Shown: piece after piece, positions 1-11,846 of the stretch
How the letters are laid out: every line of letters begins with the position of its first letter
How positions within the stretch are numbered: the stretch's first letter is position 1
NCBI GenBank assembly: GCA_021432635.1
Contig: MU270054.1
Span: 561,780-625,779 of the forward strand
DNA: 64,000 nucleotides
Origin: Thozetella sp. PMI_491
Taxonomy: Eukaryota > Ascomycota > Sordariomycetes > Chaetosphaeriales > Chaetosphaeriaceae
Direction of reading: 5' to 3'
Translations under genes and position numbers: made by a program
The notes under the pieces: model-generated
What the model was told of the DNA's origin: nothing
Seen by the model: only the letters and a program-made list of their open reading frames with translations
Database searches by the model: none

Positions 1-2375
1 AATATATGTAAAATCCCTTATAGAGGCGTTTAAAGTATTATATCTTTAATAATAATAACCATACAACAGAAGGGAGGAGTCTGGCCTATATAAACGCGTG
101 ATATTCTTAAACGCACCACCCAGAACACATAGACACCCACTCACTAGACCATCTCACTCTAATAGCTATAGCATGGAACTAATACCTCTGACATCGTGAT
201 ATACTCGGCAGGGCTACTAAAACGACGCGAGTCTCGTGTTACAGTAGGAAGCGAGTAAAACATAGATAAAAGAGGCTCTTAAGCTCTGATCAAGGTAATA
301 AGGATGAGGCGAGGCCCTGTAATAACAGTAAAAGAGTATATTAAGTTAGGTTGACTAAGGAGTATTAAGGAGTGTTGGTAGCGACCGGGATGATCTATAT
401 TACCAACCGTGATGAAGCAAAAGAAAAGAACGCTGTCTACAGTCTTACATGAAAAAAAAGAGGCGCTGTCTCATGTGATAAAGCTAACCTGGTCTCTGGC
501 TATGCTAAGAGAGATCGTCCAGCCAGGGTGTAAAAACTGGACCTGGCACCCTCCCCGAGGTCAATATTTGCCATATAAACTGGCCTTATGGTGTAGTGAT
601 AACATGTTATGATTCTAAAACTGCAAGATCATGGGTTTGATTCCTTCCTGGGTCTTTCATTGTACTTTGCCCTTTGTTGAGGGGTAGTTAAAGTACCGTC
701 TTACTTTATTTTATTATAAGTCGACTTGAGCCGCTGCATGTCCATGCATGTGCAATTTACTCCGAGACTGACCTGCCACTCACAGACAAAGCAAGCCAGG
801 GCTAACAAGGGTCTTCACACACGGTGCAAACCCTATCAATCCCAACACTGAACGCCTGCTTGATTTGCATACCTTGTTCACTAATGGGCCAAAGGTTAAT
901 ACTTGATAATAAAGCTGAGGTTGCTAATAATTTAGGAGGCATTGAAGTGTGGTAGATTGGAAACTTTTCCTTTCGGCTTCTTGATAAAGCGGTCACTAAA
1001 GACCGCCTAATTATATGCTAACTGATATAGGTTATTGTGACAATGCTTTACTATGTCTGTCGCATATCCTATGTGTGTGCAGTCAACTAGTACTAGTTCA
1101 TTGAGCAACGTGTAAGTCAGATGGTCTTGTTTGCTGCGACGGCATCTGGAGGCCTAATACTAGCGAGGACTACCAGTTTTTACTTAGGATTTTTGGTAGC
1201 GCTTTTTATAGTAGAAAAAGTGTCACATTGGTTTTGTCGACTCAACTTAAAAAGGGGGCAATCTTGTCTATACTCTACATTGGGTCTCTATAAACCTAAT
1301 TGGCAAAGAGGTTAAAAAATCAAACTCGAACTTGATCGCGGAAATGCCTGCGTCTAGTTACAAGAAGGCAGCGGTAGAGTGTTGTATATGAGTGAGCAGT
1401 ATATCATAGCATTATTGTACGGCCCAAAAGCGCGTGTAGAGGAGAGCAAGCTGCTCGCAGCTTATATATTAACCCACTGGCTTGGATCAGCCAGACCCCT
1501 GACCAGCTACCCTAAGAAAAGCGGGCACGCTATAATCACATAGAGAAAGTTAAATATCGGCGCTTATTTAGCACCTTTTCGGCTTTTTACTAGGCTAGTC
1601 GAATGTATACTAAAGGTGTCTAAAATTAGTAATACTTTGAGTTTTTAAAATGCTAGTTGAAGTAAAACAATTGATTGTTTATAAGCTAATAGCTGAACTT
1701 TGTTTTAGTCTAGACTTAGAGATCTGGTCTAGAATTAGGAGTCTAGTCTGGGATTAAAGGTCCGGTCTAGAATTAGGGGTCGGATCTAGACTCAAGGGAC
1801 CGCTTTAACATAAGGGATCCGGTCAGCTGGTTACGACGGCTGAAAGTGTGGCTGATTCAATATCATTCGATTGGCAGTAGTTTATAAGGTGGCTGTTCTA
1901 CTCTTTGTTCCCTACCGGTATCATGCTATAAGACCAAGCTGCCTCGCTTACAATACCCAAGTTTGGTTGAGTATGGTGTTTAGATTTAGACGGTCCCTAC
2001 ATTCGTAGAAACTTTATGCAAAAGTGACGGTTTCCCGAGCCAGCGGTTCTCTCCTTTGTTCCTAGCACCGCCACATGAGGTAGGAATATGCTCGAGACCG
2101 AAAAATAGCTTGCACGACTGGAAAAAGATGAACGAGGCTGCCCCTCGTCGACCAATTATCTCACATCTCTAAGAATTTCGATACTGTTAGTTTGTGTGAT
2201 AGCTCTGTGCAGCAGATTATGACCTCAGAATCATAGGAATATTGATCTGTCATCCCCGCCGACCCCTAACAGTGGCGTGGGGGCATATTTACGATGGGTT
2301 TAAATACAGATTCCAGTCCGCATCTTCTCATCTCTGTAGCCATAGAAAGAGCCTTTCAAACTATTGCAGTCCGCC
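1..2375. other. AT-rich gene-poor tract
   Basis: No open frame here has plausible coding character. The short frames lack domains, splice structure and signal peptides. The DNA is rich in TA-containing words, as expected of repeats eroded by repeat-induced point mutation, but no transposase or reverse-transcriptase motif survives. A 19-bp tandem repeat is annotated separately. The last 100 bases hold a TTTAAATA promoter-like element ahead of the aspartic protease. Confidence 0.5.
1706..1801. repeat. 19-bp tandem repeat, about five imperfect copies
   Basis: Five consecutive units can be aligned without gaps for the first four: 1706-1724, 1725-1743, 1744-1762, 1763-1781, and a 20-bp last unit 1782-1801. 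Units 2 and 4 are nearly identical (TGGTCTAGAATTAGGAGTC and CGGTCTAGAATTAGGGGTC). The others differ mainly by transitions, which fits an old array eroded by C-to-T mutation. No coding or regulatory role is visible. Confidence 0.7.
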
Positions 2376-3629
2376 ATGTTCACCATAATCAATACCCTTT
2401 CCCTCGCCGCTATGGCTGGACAGCTCGGCCTGGCCACTGCAACGCCGATTCTCGACCGCTCACCAAACAGCTTTACGGTTGCACAAGTCCCGAATGTGGG
2501 GTTTAAGCGATCTGGCCTCCTTGAGGTCGCCAAGACACACCTGAAGTTTCGTAAGCCCATACCGGGTAAGCTGCAAGGAGCCCTTATTAGACGGCAGAGC
2601 AGTGGTAGTGTTGTGGCGAGCCCGCAGCCATATGACCTTGAGTATCTCTGCCCAGTCTCTGTCGGCACGCCTGCGCAAGTCGTCAATCTCGACTTTGACA
2701 CTGGGTCAGCCGACCTCTGGATCACTAGCCCTCTCGGGTCGACAATAACAGGTCAAAAGGCATATCATCCTATAGCCAGCAGGACATCATCTCTATCGCC
2801 GAATATTTGGTCTATTACCTACGGTGATGGGTCATCTGCCACAGGCGCCGTGTTCAAAGATGTGGTACAAATTGGCGGAGTCTCGTATGCTAAGCAAGCG
2901 GTCGAGGTTGCCGTTATCGAATCCGACTCGTTTCTCCAGAATCCGGCCGTGTCCGGGTTATTAGGCCTCGCATTCAGCTCCATCAACCAAGTTCAACCTA
3001 CGAAACAAAACACCTTCTTTGACAATATAAAACCAACTCTAGCAATGCCAGTATTTGGCGTAAACCTCAAGTATAATGCTTGTGAGTCTCTTACTATACT
3101 TATTCTCTGAAATAGACTACTAAATTCTTGGTTAGCGGGCTCGTACGATTTTGGTTTTATTAACCCAGCTGTGAACACTAGTTCCCTAGCAAATACAACA
3201 GTCGACAGCAGTCAAGGCTTTTGGGGTTTTACTGCCTCTGGTTACCAGATTGGGTCTGGTGAAGTGAGCAACATCTCTCTCACCGGTATCGCAGACACGG
3301 GAACTACCTTACTATATCTGCCTGTCGCCGTTGTTCAAGCTTATTATAGCAACATTGCCGGAGCTGCTGATAGCTCTAATAATGGTGGCTGGGTATTTCC
3401 TTGTAATGCCGCTTTGCCTTCCTTTACATACCGCATCGGCAATACCGGCTTCACGATCCCGGACAAATATCTCAACTATGCACCAATTGGCGACGGAACT
3501 TGCTTTGGGGGGATACAGGACGATAGCTCCATTGGATTTTCTATCTTTGGAGATATAGCGCTTAAGGCGGCATATATTGTCTTTGATGGCAGTGTACCAC
3601 AGCTTAGATGGGGTGCAAAGACTCTCTGA
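2376..3629 (+). CDS. Secreted pepsin-like aspartic protease (family A1)
   Basis: Two exons, 2376-3081 and 3136-3629, join in phase across a 54-bp intron that has GTGAGT, a CTACTAA-like branch site and TTAG. The product is 399 residues. ATG at 2376 is chosen because a signal peptide (hydrophobic residues 4-22) starts there. A propeptide of about 70 residues ends near Arg-Arg at 72-73, a likely maturation site. Both catalytic motifs are present: DTGS (Asp108) in the N-lobe and DTGT (Asp289) in the C-lobe. The ITYGDGS flap and the SYDFGFIN stretch after the splice are typical of fungal endothiapepsin/penicillopepsin-like enzymes. It should act outside the cell on proteins at acid pH. Length is normal and no lesion is seen. 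The family call is firm; the exact orthologue is not. Confidence 0.93.
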
Positions 3630-3989
3630 ATAGTTCAATCAAAATAATAATAAAGAGTAAAATAAAGGCCTGTGCGCTTTTATTGCCGCTGGTTGTGACT
3701 TGAGCGAGAGTAAGAAGGCTGATGGCTATAAATGCGGAGCTACGCCCTATAACTAACATGGTCCTCCAAGAGTTATCCTATGTATAAGATCTCAATCCTT
3801 ACAGATAAGGGAATGCTTCGTGCCGTGTCAGGCGTAGCATCATCAACCGGGAACACAGTGGAACAGATTGCCGTGAGCTTCGAGGTAGGAAGCCGCGGGA
3901 CCGTCTCCCAGGTAGCCAATAAGTGACACCCGACAAGAACTTCTTCCCTTATCCCTTTTCGACACGAACACCAACCCTAATTTGTGCTG
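3630..3989. other. Intergenic, no gene seen
   Basis: This is the 3' flank of the aspartic protease. It contains AT-rich terminator-like sequence with AATAATAATAAAGAG near 3643 and a stray TATAAA-like word near 3727. No supported gene was found. Confidence 0.4.
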
Positions 3990-4952
3990 TGTGATATAGA
4001 GGACGTGGCGGAAAACGCGGGATCTAGAATTACCCTAATGTAAAAAGACGACGACTTCCTCGACTGCTTGGCCACTAGTGCAGTAGACGTGGCCTTTAAC
4101 ATTATGGAGAACAAGAACTTCGGCTTCACCTCTGGGCAGTGGAGTGTCGACGTCGACCGGCCCCGGCAGCATGAGAAGAGTGCTCCCATGGATGTCGCCA
4201 TCCCAGTGAAGCTCACTCGAATGGAGGACCGTCTAGAGAAGTCTTCATCTCGACCAAGCCGGAGGTGAAGCAGGCAGTGGACGGCGGTGCAGGATGTTCC
4301 TTCTTGTCGTCCGCTTGTCAGGCTGATCTCATGACTGGCCTGACGAAGGGCTGGGGCCAGCAGGACGATATATTCATGTGCAACGCCCTGGCGCTTGATT
4401 CCATTCCACCCAGCTGCGTCGATTCCTTCGGCTACGCTCGCCAAGATATCATGTGTTTGTACTCTTTACCTCCTTCTGTACGCAGAGGTTCGACCGCGAG
4501 CATCGATTTTCTGGTCATCTTAGGCAGTCTTTGACGGCAAATTTCTGGCAAACTCTACGATCGCATCGGCCCAGGTGAGCAGCTCGCAGTAGCCCTACTC
4601 GTGGCGCATCGGCATCGAGTATCACGCCCCGGGCAGTGCGGAAGCATATGCCATCGCCGCCAACAGGACTTTCCTTGTCGCTAATGTATGGGGCTACAGC
4701 GCTAGCGCCAACTCTGGCATCCGCAAGACACTCGATGTCTCATTCGCGTACCTTTTGTCGGGATCAGCTTATTCGCCGTCACCGCCGCCTGGATCGAGCA
4801 CCACGACTACAATCTCGACTGCCATGGCTACTGGCTCGACTGCAACTGTGATTTTCACTACGGGAACGATGAGCACTGCGACTAGGCTATTGCCAGGGAG
4901 GTGTACAGTCTTCAGGCGCTGGGAGCGTTTGTTTCTTGGGTAGCAACTGCCT
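3990..4952 (+). pseudogene. Decayed fragment, possibly the C-terminal part of a GH18 subgroup-C-like chitinase
   Basis: Protein-like sequence is spread over several frames. From about 3998 one frame reads through an in-frame TAA near 4047 and then gives DDDFLDCLATSAVDVAF and GFTSGQWSVDVD. Near 4240 the reading shifts by one base and continues with FISTKPEVKQAV, CQADLMTGLTKGWGQQDD and DSIPPSCVDSFGY. Further pieces follow after 4600 (RIGIEYHAPGSAEAYAIAA; then a Cys/His-rich stretch in another frame near 4790-4880). There is no start codon, signal peptide or complete domain. The stop, the frameshifts and the lack of a 5' part make it a pseudogene. My impression that it matches the C-terminal region of large fungal killer-toxin-like chitinases comes from memory and from the adjacent LysM remnant, so it is uncertain. 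Confidence 0.5.
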
Positions 4953-5690
4953 GATGATGGTAGCGAGGAGAAAGGAGAGAAGCCGAGTAGTGAATGGTAG
5001 AAGAGAACTAGATATTATGTCTCCCAGATCGCCTTGTAAATTCTAAACCTTTTCCAGCTGGTTCGAGACCGTGTGCACGTCCAGTAACGCCATGCCAAAT
5101 TGCTTGATAGTGGGAGAGGCTGTCATGCAGGTGAACAGGTCTGGGACAACAGCGGACAGCATTCCTCGCACATCCTGGCCAGTGGAGCGAGCGGCTGTAG
5201 AGTGGCTATCGAGTTCAGTCGGTCTCTGTTCTCCTAGGCAATCCCCGCGGTCTTCGGAGTCATGCCGCATATCCGTACTGGCGTACATCGGATTCTTCGG
5301 ACCGAGACGGCTCAAAGCCGAAGACTTTTATCGACAAAGAAAGCAGGTGACCTCGGTTCTCTACTCGGAGCCTGCGATGCATGTAATTACCTGGAACTTT
5401 TGATCACCAACGGCGGCGACCAATTCTAGCATGTGACCCACCGGCTTGCCAGGGGCCACAATTCGCTTGCACTTGCTTTTGTCTGGCAAAAGCCTGGGTT
5501 TCTTATAAGTGCATAGGTACCTGTTTAGAACCCATTGCCCAAGTTGGCTTGCTGTTGGAGGGTGGGTCAGCAGCAACCAACATAAACGGATAACTGCCTA
5601 ATGTGATAGATACCCCTGTGGGTCTGCAAGGCGAGTTCATCATACCACACCAGAATTACATGTCACCAGAATTTGAGAAGGTAGACTGAG
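4953..5690. other. Intergenic, no gene seen
   Basis: Short frames occur on both strands (5043-5403) without recognisable domains. They may be further debris of the decayed locus on either side. Confidence 0.35.
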
Positions 5691-5705
5691 CAGCAATCGG
5701 CGACT

Positions 5706-5978
5706 GTGAAACCCTCGACTAAATCAAACTACGGCATCACCGCAGATCTCGTGGAGGAGTGGAATGCGGGAGTGGCTGGCAAGAGCTGCAGCCTGCTCCA
5801 GGCTGGCGCGTACGCATGTGTCCATGTTGTCGGTTATGGGCAACCTGCGACAGCGACGCAAGGCAACGGCATGGCCACCCCAACCCCGATACACTATGCC
5901 AATCAATCCCACTGTGACGACTTTGAATGGCCTAGGGGCATGGCAGTTCAAGGGCTAGGAGTCTCGCTCATTGTTTGA
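5706..5978 (+). pseudogene. LysM-domain gene remnant
   Basis: The frame encodes ITADLVEEWNAGVAG followed by CSLLQAGAYACVHVVG. This has the second half of a fungal LysM repeat: the helix with a WN pair, then the conserved Cys, Leu and A-Y-A-C-V pattern. A Pro/Thr linker and a second start (HCDDFEW) follow before the frame ends. There is no ATG in a plausible place, no signal peptide and only part of one LysM. LysM domains bind chitin oligomers, and in fungi LysM genes often sit beside subgroup-C chitinase genes. That arrangement is the reason to read this together with the fragment at 3990-4952 as one decayed chitin-related locus. The domain call is fairly good; the pseudogene status rests on the missing ends. 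Confidence 0.5.
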
Positions 5979-7738
5979 GATGCACGTGAGGTGCATGCGT
6001 GAGGCTATAAATAAAGGCGGATCGTATTCGGCCCGCTTCATGGCATTTATTCCGCACTGTGAGACGACAAGACGCCCACTTCTCTGAACCGCGAGGTTTA
6101 TTTCTTGATCTAGTTAAGGATAATACCGTGGTTCCTCAGCCTCAAATACCAGCGTCTTCGTCTATAAATCGGTTCCTGTTCTTCACTCGCTTGTACGGGT
6201 CTCTTCGTACCTTGAAAATAACCGCCAAATACCCCTATCCTTGCACCGATCGGAGGAATAATTATCAAGAATGGTGAATCCACGTCAGTAGGCAGACGGA
6301 ATTGCCTCAAGCCAATAAGTTGCCTCAGCTATAATTTCAATTCCCTTTATAGAGGCCAAGTCGGATTAGGAACTGGCTACTTTATCTTTGAACCGGTTGG
6401 CGAAGGCCAAAGCGAAGGCCAAATGCGATTTTTATTTTTTGCCCCGGATACATTCGAAGCCATCATTTAGCATAGACTTGACTTTGCCTAAGGACATGGA
6501 CAATGCTGAAAACAAACGAGGCAGAAATTTCCAGAAATACCTGCTTCTAACATCGAAACTGGATATGAAGCATTTTCCTACGTCTAGGAGAGCCCTGAAG
6601 GCACAACGCCGATTTTCTGCTCTAGTGTGAAATCCAGGTGACGCAAACCCAAACAGCTCGAGATCTCCCCGCCGAACCCCCCCTTAAAAAGCGCTAGATC
6701 TAAGTGGATGCAATATGTATCAATCAACAAAGCATGACCAAAAAGGCACAACAGGTACAACAGATGGGACGAGTCTATGGTAGCGCAGTCCAAACACTAG
6801 TCTAGCTCGGCGACGATTCCCTAGAAATCACAGGTACTCTTGAGAAACTCCAGTCTGGCTACGATCCCCCGCACTGCATTTGACTGGACGGGGGCAGAAG
6901 TCGCATGGGACTCCCCATCATCTTCTGTTTCCAGCTAGAAAGGAGTGTTAAATCCAAAATCGAAGGCCCTGGCGAAGAACATTAGATGGCGTGAGAAGTG
7001 GGTACTATTCAGAGCTGTGGCCATCTATGGGGCCTTCGCAGACCTTCACTCTTGCGAAACAGCGTCACAGGGGTTCTAGCGGAGCACCGAAGCTCACAGT
7101 TCGCTTCGCTCGGCGCCGGGGCTCTCCCCCAAGAGCTGAACCGCGCCATTACGTAGTGTAACGCCACCAGATAAAGAAGCGCAAAAACTGCGGACGCTTA
7201 CTTCATTCAGCATACAGCTCTGACATCGTGCGGCAGCCACGCAAATATTGCATCACTAGATGCATATACGAGACAAGCTGTATTATCATGATTGGTGCAC
7301 TTGTCTTAATCTCCTGACGGCGGCAGAATTGAAAGAGTACGAAGGTTACACTGCAGCCACAGCAGGGTCTTTCCGCCGAAGCCACCTAAAATATTGGGAC
7401 AATATCAAATCGGTCTCAAAAAAACAGTAAGGGACTAAGTCTCCCCGAGGATGTCTAGTTGCGCTGTGTTGTCTAGAGCATGTATCTTACAAAGTGCGAA
7501 CCGAGATATGGTCTCGCGTGCGGGGTGGGTCGGTATTTTAGGAGTATGTAATGCAACAGAATTCTATGCAGCCAGTCAGCAAGTCCATATCAAGATCCCC
7601 ATCGATAATATGGTGCTGTAGTCCTATAAATAAGCGCTGGCCTTGGCACTTTGATCTAGACCAGTAAACTCATTAGCCTAGCATATTCTATTACAGATAC
7701 CTCCGATCCCATACTAAGCCGAGTTCCGTTATTAAGCT
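5979..7738. other. Intergenic, no supported gene
   Basis: About 1.7 kb with frames of no more than 80 codons and no domain hallmark. A TATA-like element at 7625-7632 belongs to the downstream WSC gene. Confidence 0.4.
7625..7632 (+). promoter_or_regulatory. TATA-like box of the WSC-domain gene
   Basis: TATAAATA lies 107 bp upstream of the ATG at 7739, a typical spacing for a fungal core promoter. Position and sequence are the only evidence. Confidence 0.4.
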
Positions 7739-9255
7739 ATGACCCTTATCCTAAAGTTTACTACCGCGATTGTTGCGGTGGTATTTTTTCGGCAGGCTCA
7801 GTGCTGGAGTCCAGAGCTCCCCGTTTGTCTGTCTCCCTTCCAGCCATTCGTTTACGCAGGTTGCTTTGGAGACCAAAATGGCACTACGCTCGAATTTCGC
7901 AGCGGCCTCAACCAGGACAATATGACTGTAGAACTTTGCCAAGCCGACTGCAAAGGTTAGTATATTTTCTACAGCTTCCTGGATATGAGACTTACTTAGA
8001 CTGGCCTCCAGGCAATGGGTACCGCTATGCTGGTATTGAGTACTACGGCGTGTGCTTTTGCGGCACAACTGTCAATGGACCGCTGCTCGACGATAGTCAA
8101 TGCACATTCCCTTGCACGGGAAATTCCTCCGAGATTTGTGGTGGTAATAGTATCCTGTCAATGTATGAGGACCCCACATTTGAGCCAATCGACAACAGCA
8201 CAATAGCCGATTATGTGCCGCTCGGATGCTGGACGGATGATTCGGATCAAGGCAGGGCTTTGGTGTATCAGCAAGATCTGGACACAAGCACCATGACAAC
8301 AGAGATTTGCCTCCAGACATGCAAGGACGGAGGCTTCCCCTTTGCTGGCACGGAGTACGCTTCTCAATGTTGGTGTGGTGTCGTCATCGGCAACGGTACT
8401 GCAGCCGCGAACTTCACTGATTGCAACATGTCGTGCGCAGGAAATTCAACCGAAGTTTGTGGTGGACCCGCCCGTCTTAGCCTTTATGTTGCGAAAGATT
8501 TAGAATCTTTACAGCCTTGTGGCTACTCGCCGCCAAACAGCGTTTCGACTAGCCCGACTAGCTCAGCGACCAGCTCTCCAACCAGCTCATCAGCCAGCTC
8601 TTCAACTAGCTCTTCGACCAGTTCTACAACCAGCCCTACAACCAGCTCTTCAACTAGCTCTTCAACCAGTTCTACAACCAGCTCTTCAACCAGTTCTACA
8701 ACCAGCTCTACAACCAGCTCTACAACCAGCTCTCCAACCAGCTCTACAACCAGCTCTCCAACTAGCTCTCCAACTAGCTCTCGGCCAACTACGACCGCCT
8801 GTACTACGACAACCACTAAACTAAAGTCCACCTCCACTAGTACTTTATGCACCTCTACCACAACCAAAATGGCCACTACCACCAAAAAAAACCCCACCTC
8901 GACTCAATCTCTATGTACTTCTACCACCACTATCCCATCCAATTGCGAGTATAGTTGTGGCGAATGGTGCTCGACGAATCTCCCAGACTGGTCTGGTGTC
9001 CTGGATTGTCTAGTCTCCTATGCGAATTGCGAGTCCCAAGCTGGTGCGTGCCTTCTTAATGCGGGCAGGGGCGCCTCTTCTTTGTGCTCTGATTTCTTGT
9101 CATGGTGCGGAAATATCGCATCTTACTGTGCATCCTGCTCAGGACCCAAGTGTAGCAAGCCAGATTGCTATAGCAAGTACCCACCGAGCGGGAAACCCAG
9201 CAGTACCTCGACGATTGTATATACGTGCAAGCAGACAACTACTAAGGGATATTAG
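7739..9255 (+). CDS. Secreted two-WSC-domain protein with Ser/Thr-rich stalk and Cys-rich tail
   Basis: Exons 7739-7955 and 8012-9255 are joined in phase across a 56-bp intron (GTTAGT...CCAG), giving 486 residues. Residues 1-22 form a signal peptide. Two WSC carbohydrate-binding domains follow, with the hallmark patterns VYAGCFGD, CFCG, CTGNSSEICGG and CWCG, CAGNSTEVCGG. Many N-glycosylation sequons lie inside them. Residues of about 250-340 form a mucin-like stalk of TSS repeats encoded by a 12-bp minisatellite. The last 110 residues carry a separate Cys-rich region (CEYSCGEWC, CSDFLSWC, CASCSGPKC). No transmembrane segment or GPI signal is seen at the end, so the protein is probably secreted or trapped in the wall. 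WSC proteins sense or bind wall glucans; this one looks like a wall-associated adhesin or binding protein, not a sensor kinase partner. Confidence 0.88.
8550..8785 (+). repeat. 12-bp minisatellite inside the WSC gene
   Basis: Tandem copies of AGCTCTACAACC and variants (AGCTCTTCAACC, AGCTCTCCAACT) run in frame and encode the TSS-rich stalk. The longest near-identical run is around 8640-8770. Unit length is a multiple of three, so gain or loss of copies changes stalk length without a frameshift. Confidence 0.85.
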
Positions 9256-10811
9256 TTGGAAAGTTACTTAGATAATTAACTTAATGGAATGGTATCGAGA
9301 ATTTCACTATAATAAGGGATGAAATATATTTGACCTGTTCGTATAACGACATGAGCAGTCTAGCGAGTAGACTGATTTCTATCCGACCTGCCACTATTTG
9401 TGTCGCAATAAGGCTCGGCTTAGCTGACGACCTCTCTGAAGGGAGAGCGATGTTTATGAGTGTTGCCCTACGGACTCTTCATTAGGTTGGCAAAACGACG
9501 TCACAGAGGCGGAAGGCCCGGCTCGTAGATGTAAGCTCGTCGTGGTCCTGGCTGGACGATGTCCTAGGCCTGGAAGGCGAAGATTCACTCGGGAGGGCGT
9601 GGGAGCAACTGTGTAACGGAACAAGGGTCGACCACGTGTGGGACATAGGGAGAGAGGAGTGGGTGATATTGCCGAGGACTGTTGGCATTTGGGATGGCTA
9701 CGCTACAAGATCGGTTCAATAAACCCGAGGAGGCATTCGAGGCTGAGCCATTCCTACGAGGACTGGAACGAGCATCTATGCCTTGATATATGCCTTGATA
9801 AGAACGACAGTGGCTCGTTAGGCCGTTTATTTTGTCCCACAGCGTATTAGAAACAGCGAGTAGCGATTACATTTAATTTACAGACTAGGCAACGGATATC
9901 GACTAGCATTTGAGCAAGATCTATATTTCATCAAGAAAGATGACGATTAAGCACCGACCGGCTCCAACCCTCTTCATTTGACGCTTTTCATTCGATTCCA
10001 ACAGCCCCCAGGATGCTTAAACAGCCAAAGATGAGCGCAATCTGAAATGTCTTGACCGAGGCAACATAGTAGGCTACAAGAACTTCTGGTCGCCATGCAG
10101 GGTTTATCACTGATCGCAAGCTTGTCGCCCCGGCATGGACGATCATCTGTAGATCAAATCCGAGGACAACACAACCGACAAAGTAGGGTTAGGGGAGGAA
10201 GTATCACCTACCCATGTTGGGATATAGTAGGCGAAAATAAAAAAAAGACCCGCCAATACAGAGGCCAAAGAGGGCAGCAGATGCGGCGGTCCTCTGGGAT
10301 GCAATGTGTGGTGGGACTAACAGCGGTCAGGTTTTAAGGATTGCTATTATCACCTCTATCAGTGTGTTGACCTAAGTCGACCTACATGCCATTCGCCCCC
10401 CCCCCCCTCTTTCGCCCACCCTTACATACCAACGCGCCGACGCGTCTCTCCCTCACCCCCTTGATACCAACCACCACTATATAAGATCCACGCGCTCGAT
10501 CGATACAGCAAGTAGCTCGTTAGAATTATAATCTTTTCATTACTCTTATAGCTTCTTACTCTAGTTCAGATTTCTCTTCGGCCGTTGCTGATATTGACGA
10601 TAGCACGCCAGTCTGTAAGGCAAGCCAGACCTGGAAGATCCCCCGGNNNNNNNNNNTTTCAGCCACCCGAACAAGCCCAACTCTGTTTCCCTAAAAGGCT
10701 ACACGCGAGCAGCAAGACCTCGAGCTCTAGCACCGGAGAGAGTTAAATCTAGCCGTTCTCCAGGCAATCAAGTACTTACGCCGGCACTCTTCTCAGCTTC
10801 TACTTCTAGCC
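9256..10811. other. Intergenic; contains an assembly gap
   Basis: No supported gene in about 1.55 kb. A run of ten C bases occurs near 10397. A TATATAAG element at 10478-10485 and the 10-N gap lie upstream of the lectin-like gene. Confidence 0.4.
10647..10656. other. Assembly gap of 10 N
   Basis: Ten undetermined bases sit in the likely 5' leader or promoter of the gene starting at 10812. The true gap size is unknown. The downstream start codon is unaffected, but an upstream leader exon could be hidden. Confidence 0.95.
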
Positions 10812-11846
10812 ATGAGCATCCAAGAGCTTGCCCGTACCCTAGCTGCCGCTGGGTCGGTTAAGCTTCCAGACGACAAAGAGGAATTCTATATACTCCATCT
10901 AACTGGTACCAATCTCGTTGAGAAGCTGTGGCTAGGTGATGAAGCAAAGAACCCGACAGTAATCGCCGAAAACGCCAGGGAGGATACGTCGGCCACGTAT
11001 ATACTTGACTTCGATGATGGTCAGGTAGGTCAAACCACTTCCCGGAGAGTTCAGTCATAATCTATATTGATACAGTTCGGGATACCTAGGTACAGCGGCG
11101 TGTTGTCTTCATCGACCAGTCCAATATCGTTCAGTGCTATGCCTCCAACGAGTTCGATGAGTGGGAGGATACCGGCTTCGGAGAAAAGTGGATGATAACC
11201 ACGAGTCCTAGGAGCAAACTGAGCGCCAACATCGGCCCCGGTGGTGGGGTCGTAATCTCGTATCAGGATACGGCGGGCCGCCTGGTGGGCACTATGAACG
11301 TTGGAGATGGGTGGACGGCGTTTGGCCCTCTCGAGGCCGCTCCAATGGTGGGAACCCCCCAGGTCCTGGATGTCATCGACGACAAGTTGCACCTCTTCTA
11401 CATAGGAGAGGAAGGAGGCCTCCACTACTTAATCTTCGATCAGGAAAAGGGTACCTGGCAAGGTGAGCCCGCTCGAGCCACGATGGCTGCGAATTGGTTC
11501 TTTCTCGAGTGACTCTGCGCTAACTAGGATGGGTTCCTGCTCAGACAACATGATCCAGAACACCAAGTTCGAGACCCCCATTGACAATTTCATGGTCACT
11601 AAGAATCCGGAGACCGGCTCCTTCGAGAGTTATTTTCTGACAGCCGGTTCAATGTGGGCCATTGAAGGGGACAAGGAGAAGACCAACCTTGGCAAGGTAG
11701 AGGGCGACGGCAAGCTGATCCCTTCCTCCAAGGCACAAGCTGGGCGCTACCACCACCGGAGCTACCACCGGCATACCAGCTGGGGTAATGCTAAATATGT
11801 AGAGATCACTCGAGGCCGCCATGGCATGACCCGCATTTGGTATTAA
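10812..11846 (+). CDS. Putative beta-propeller lectin-like protein
   Basis: Three exons, 10812-11024, 11096-11462 and 11545-11846, close in phase across introns of 71 and 82 bp and give 293 residues. There is no signal peptide, so the product is probably cytosolic or non-classically released. The sequence shows regularly spaced strands with repeating aromatic and Gly/Asp-rich turns: EEFYILHLTG, RRVVFIDQ, GGGVVISYQD, LHLFYIGEEG, FESYFLTAG. Such a pattern suits a beta-propeller, and it reminds me of fungal fucose-lectin-like proteins (Aleuria lectin superfamily). No sugar-binding site can be proven by eye. The C-terminus is Arg/His-rich (RYHHRSYHRH). Intron borders are supported by phase and by uninterrupted strand pattern. 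The gene model is good; the functional label is tentative. Confidence 0.6.

Noticed and set aside
8550-8785. CRISPR-like array
   Set aside because: The repeats are contiguous 12-bp units without spacers, lie inside a coding region and the genome is fungal.
8523-8897. Minus-strand frame coding a Val/Glu/Leu repeat
   Set aside because: It is the antisense reading of the Ser/Thr minisatellite of the WSC gene.
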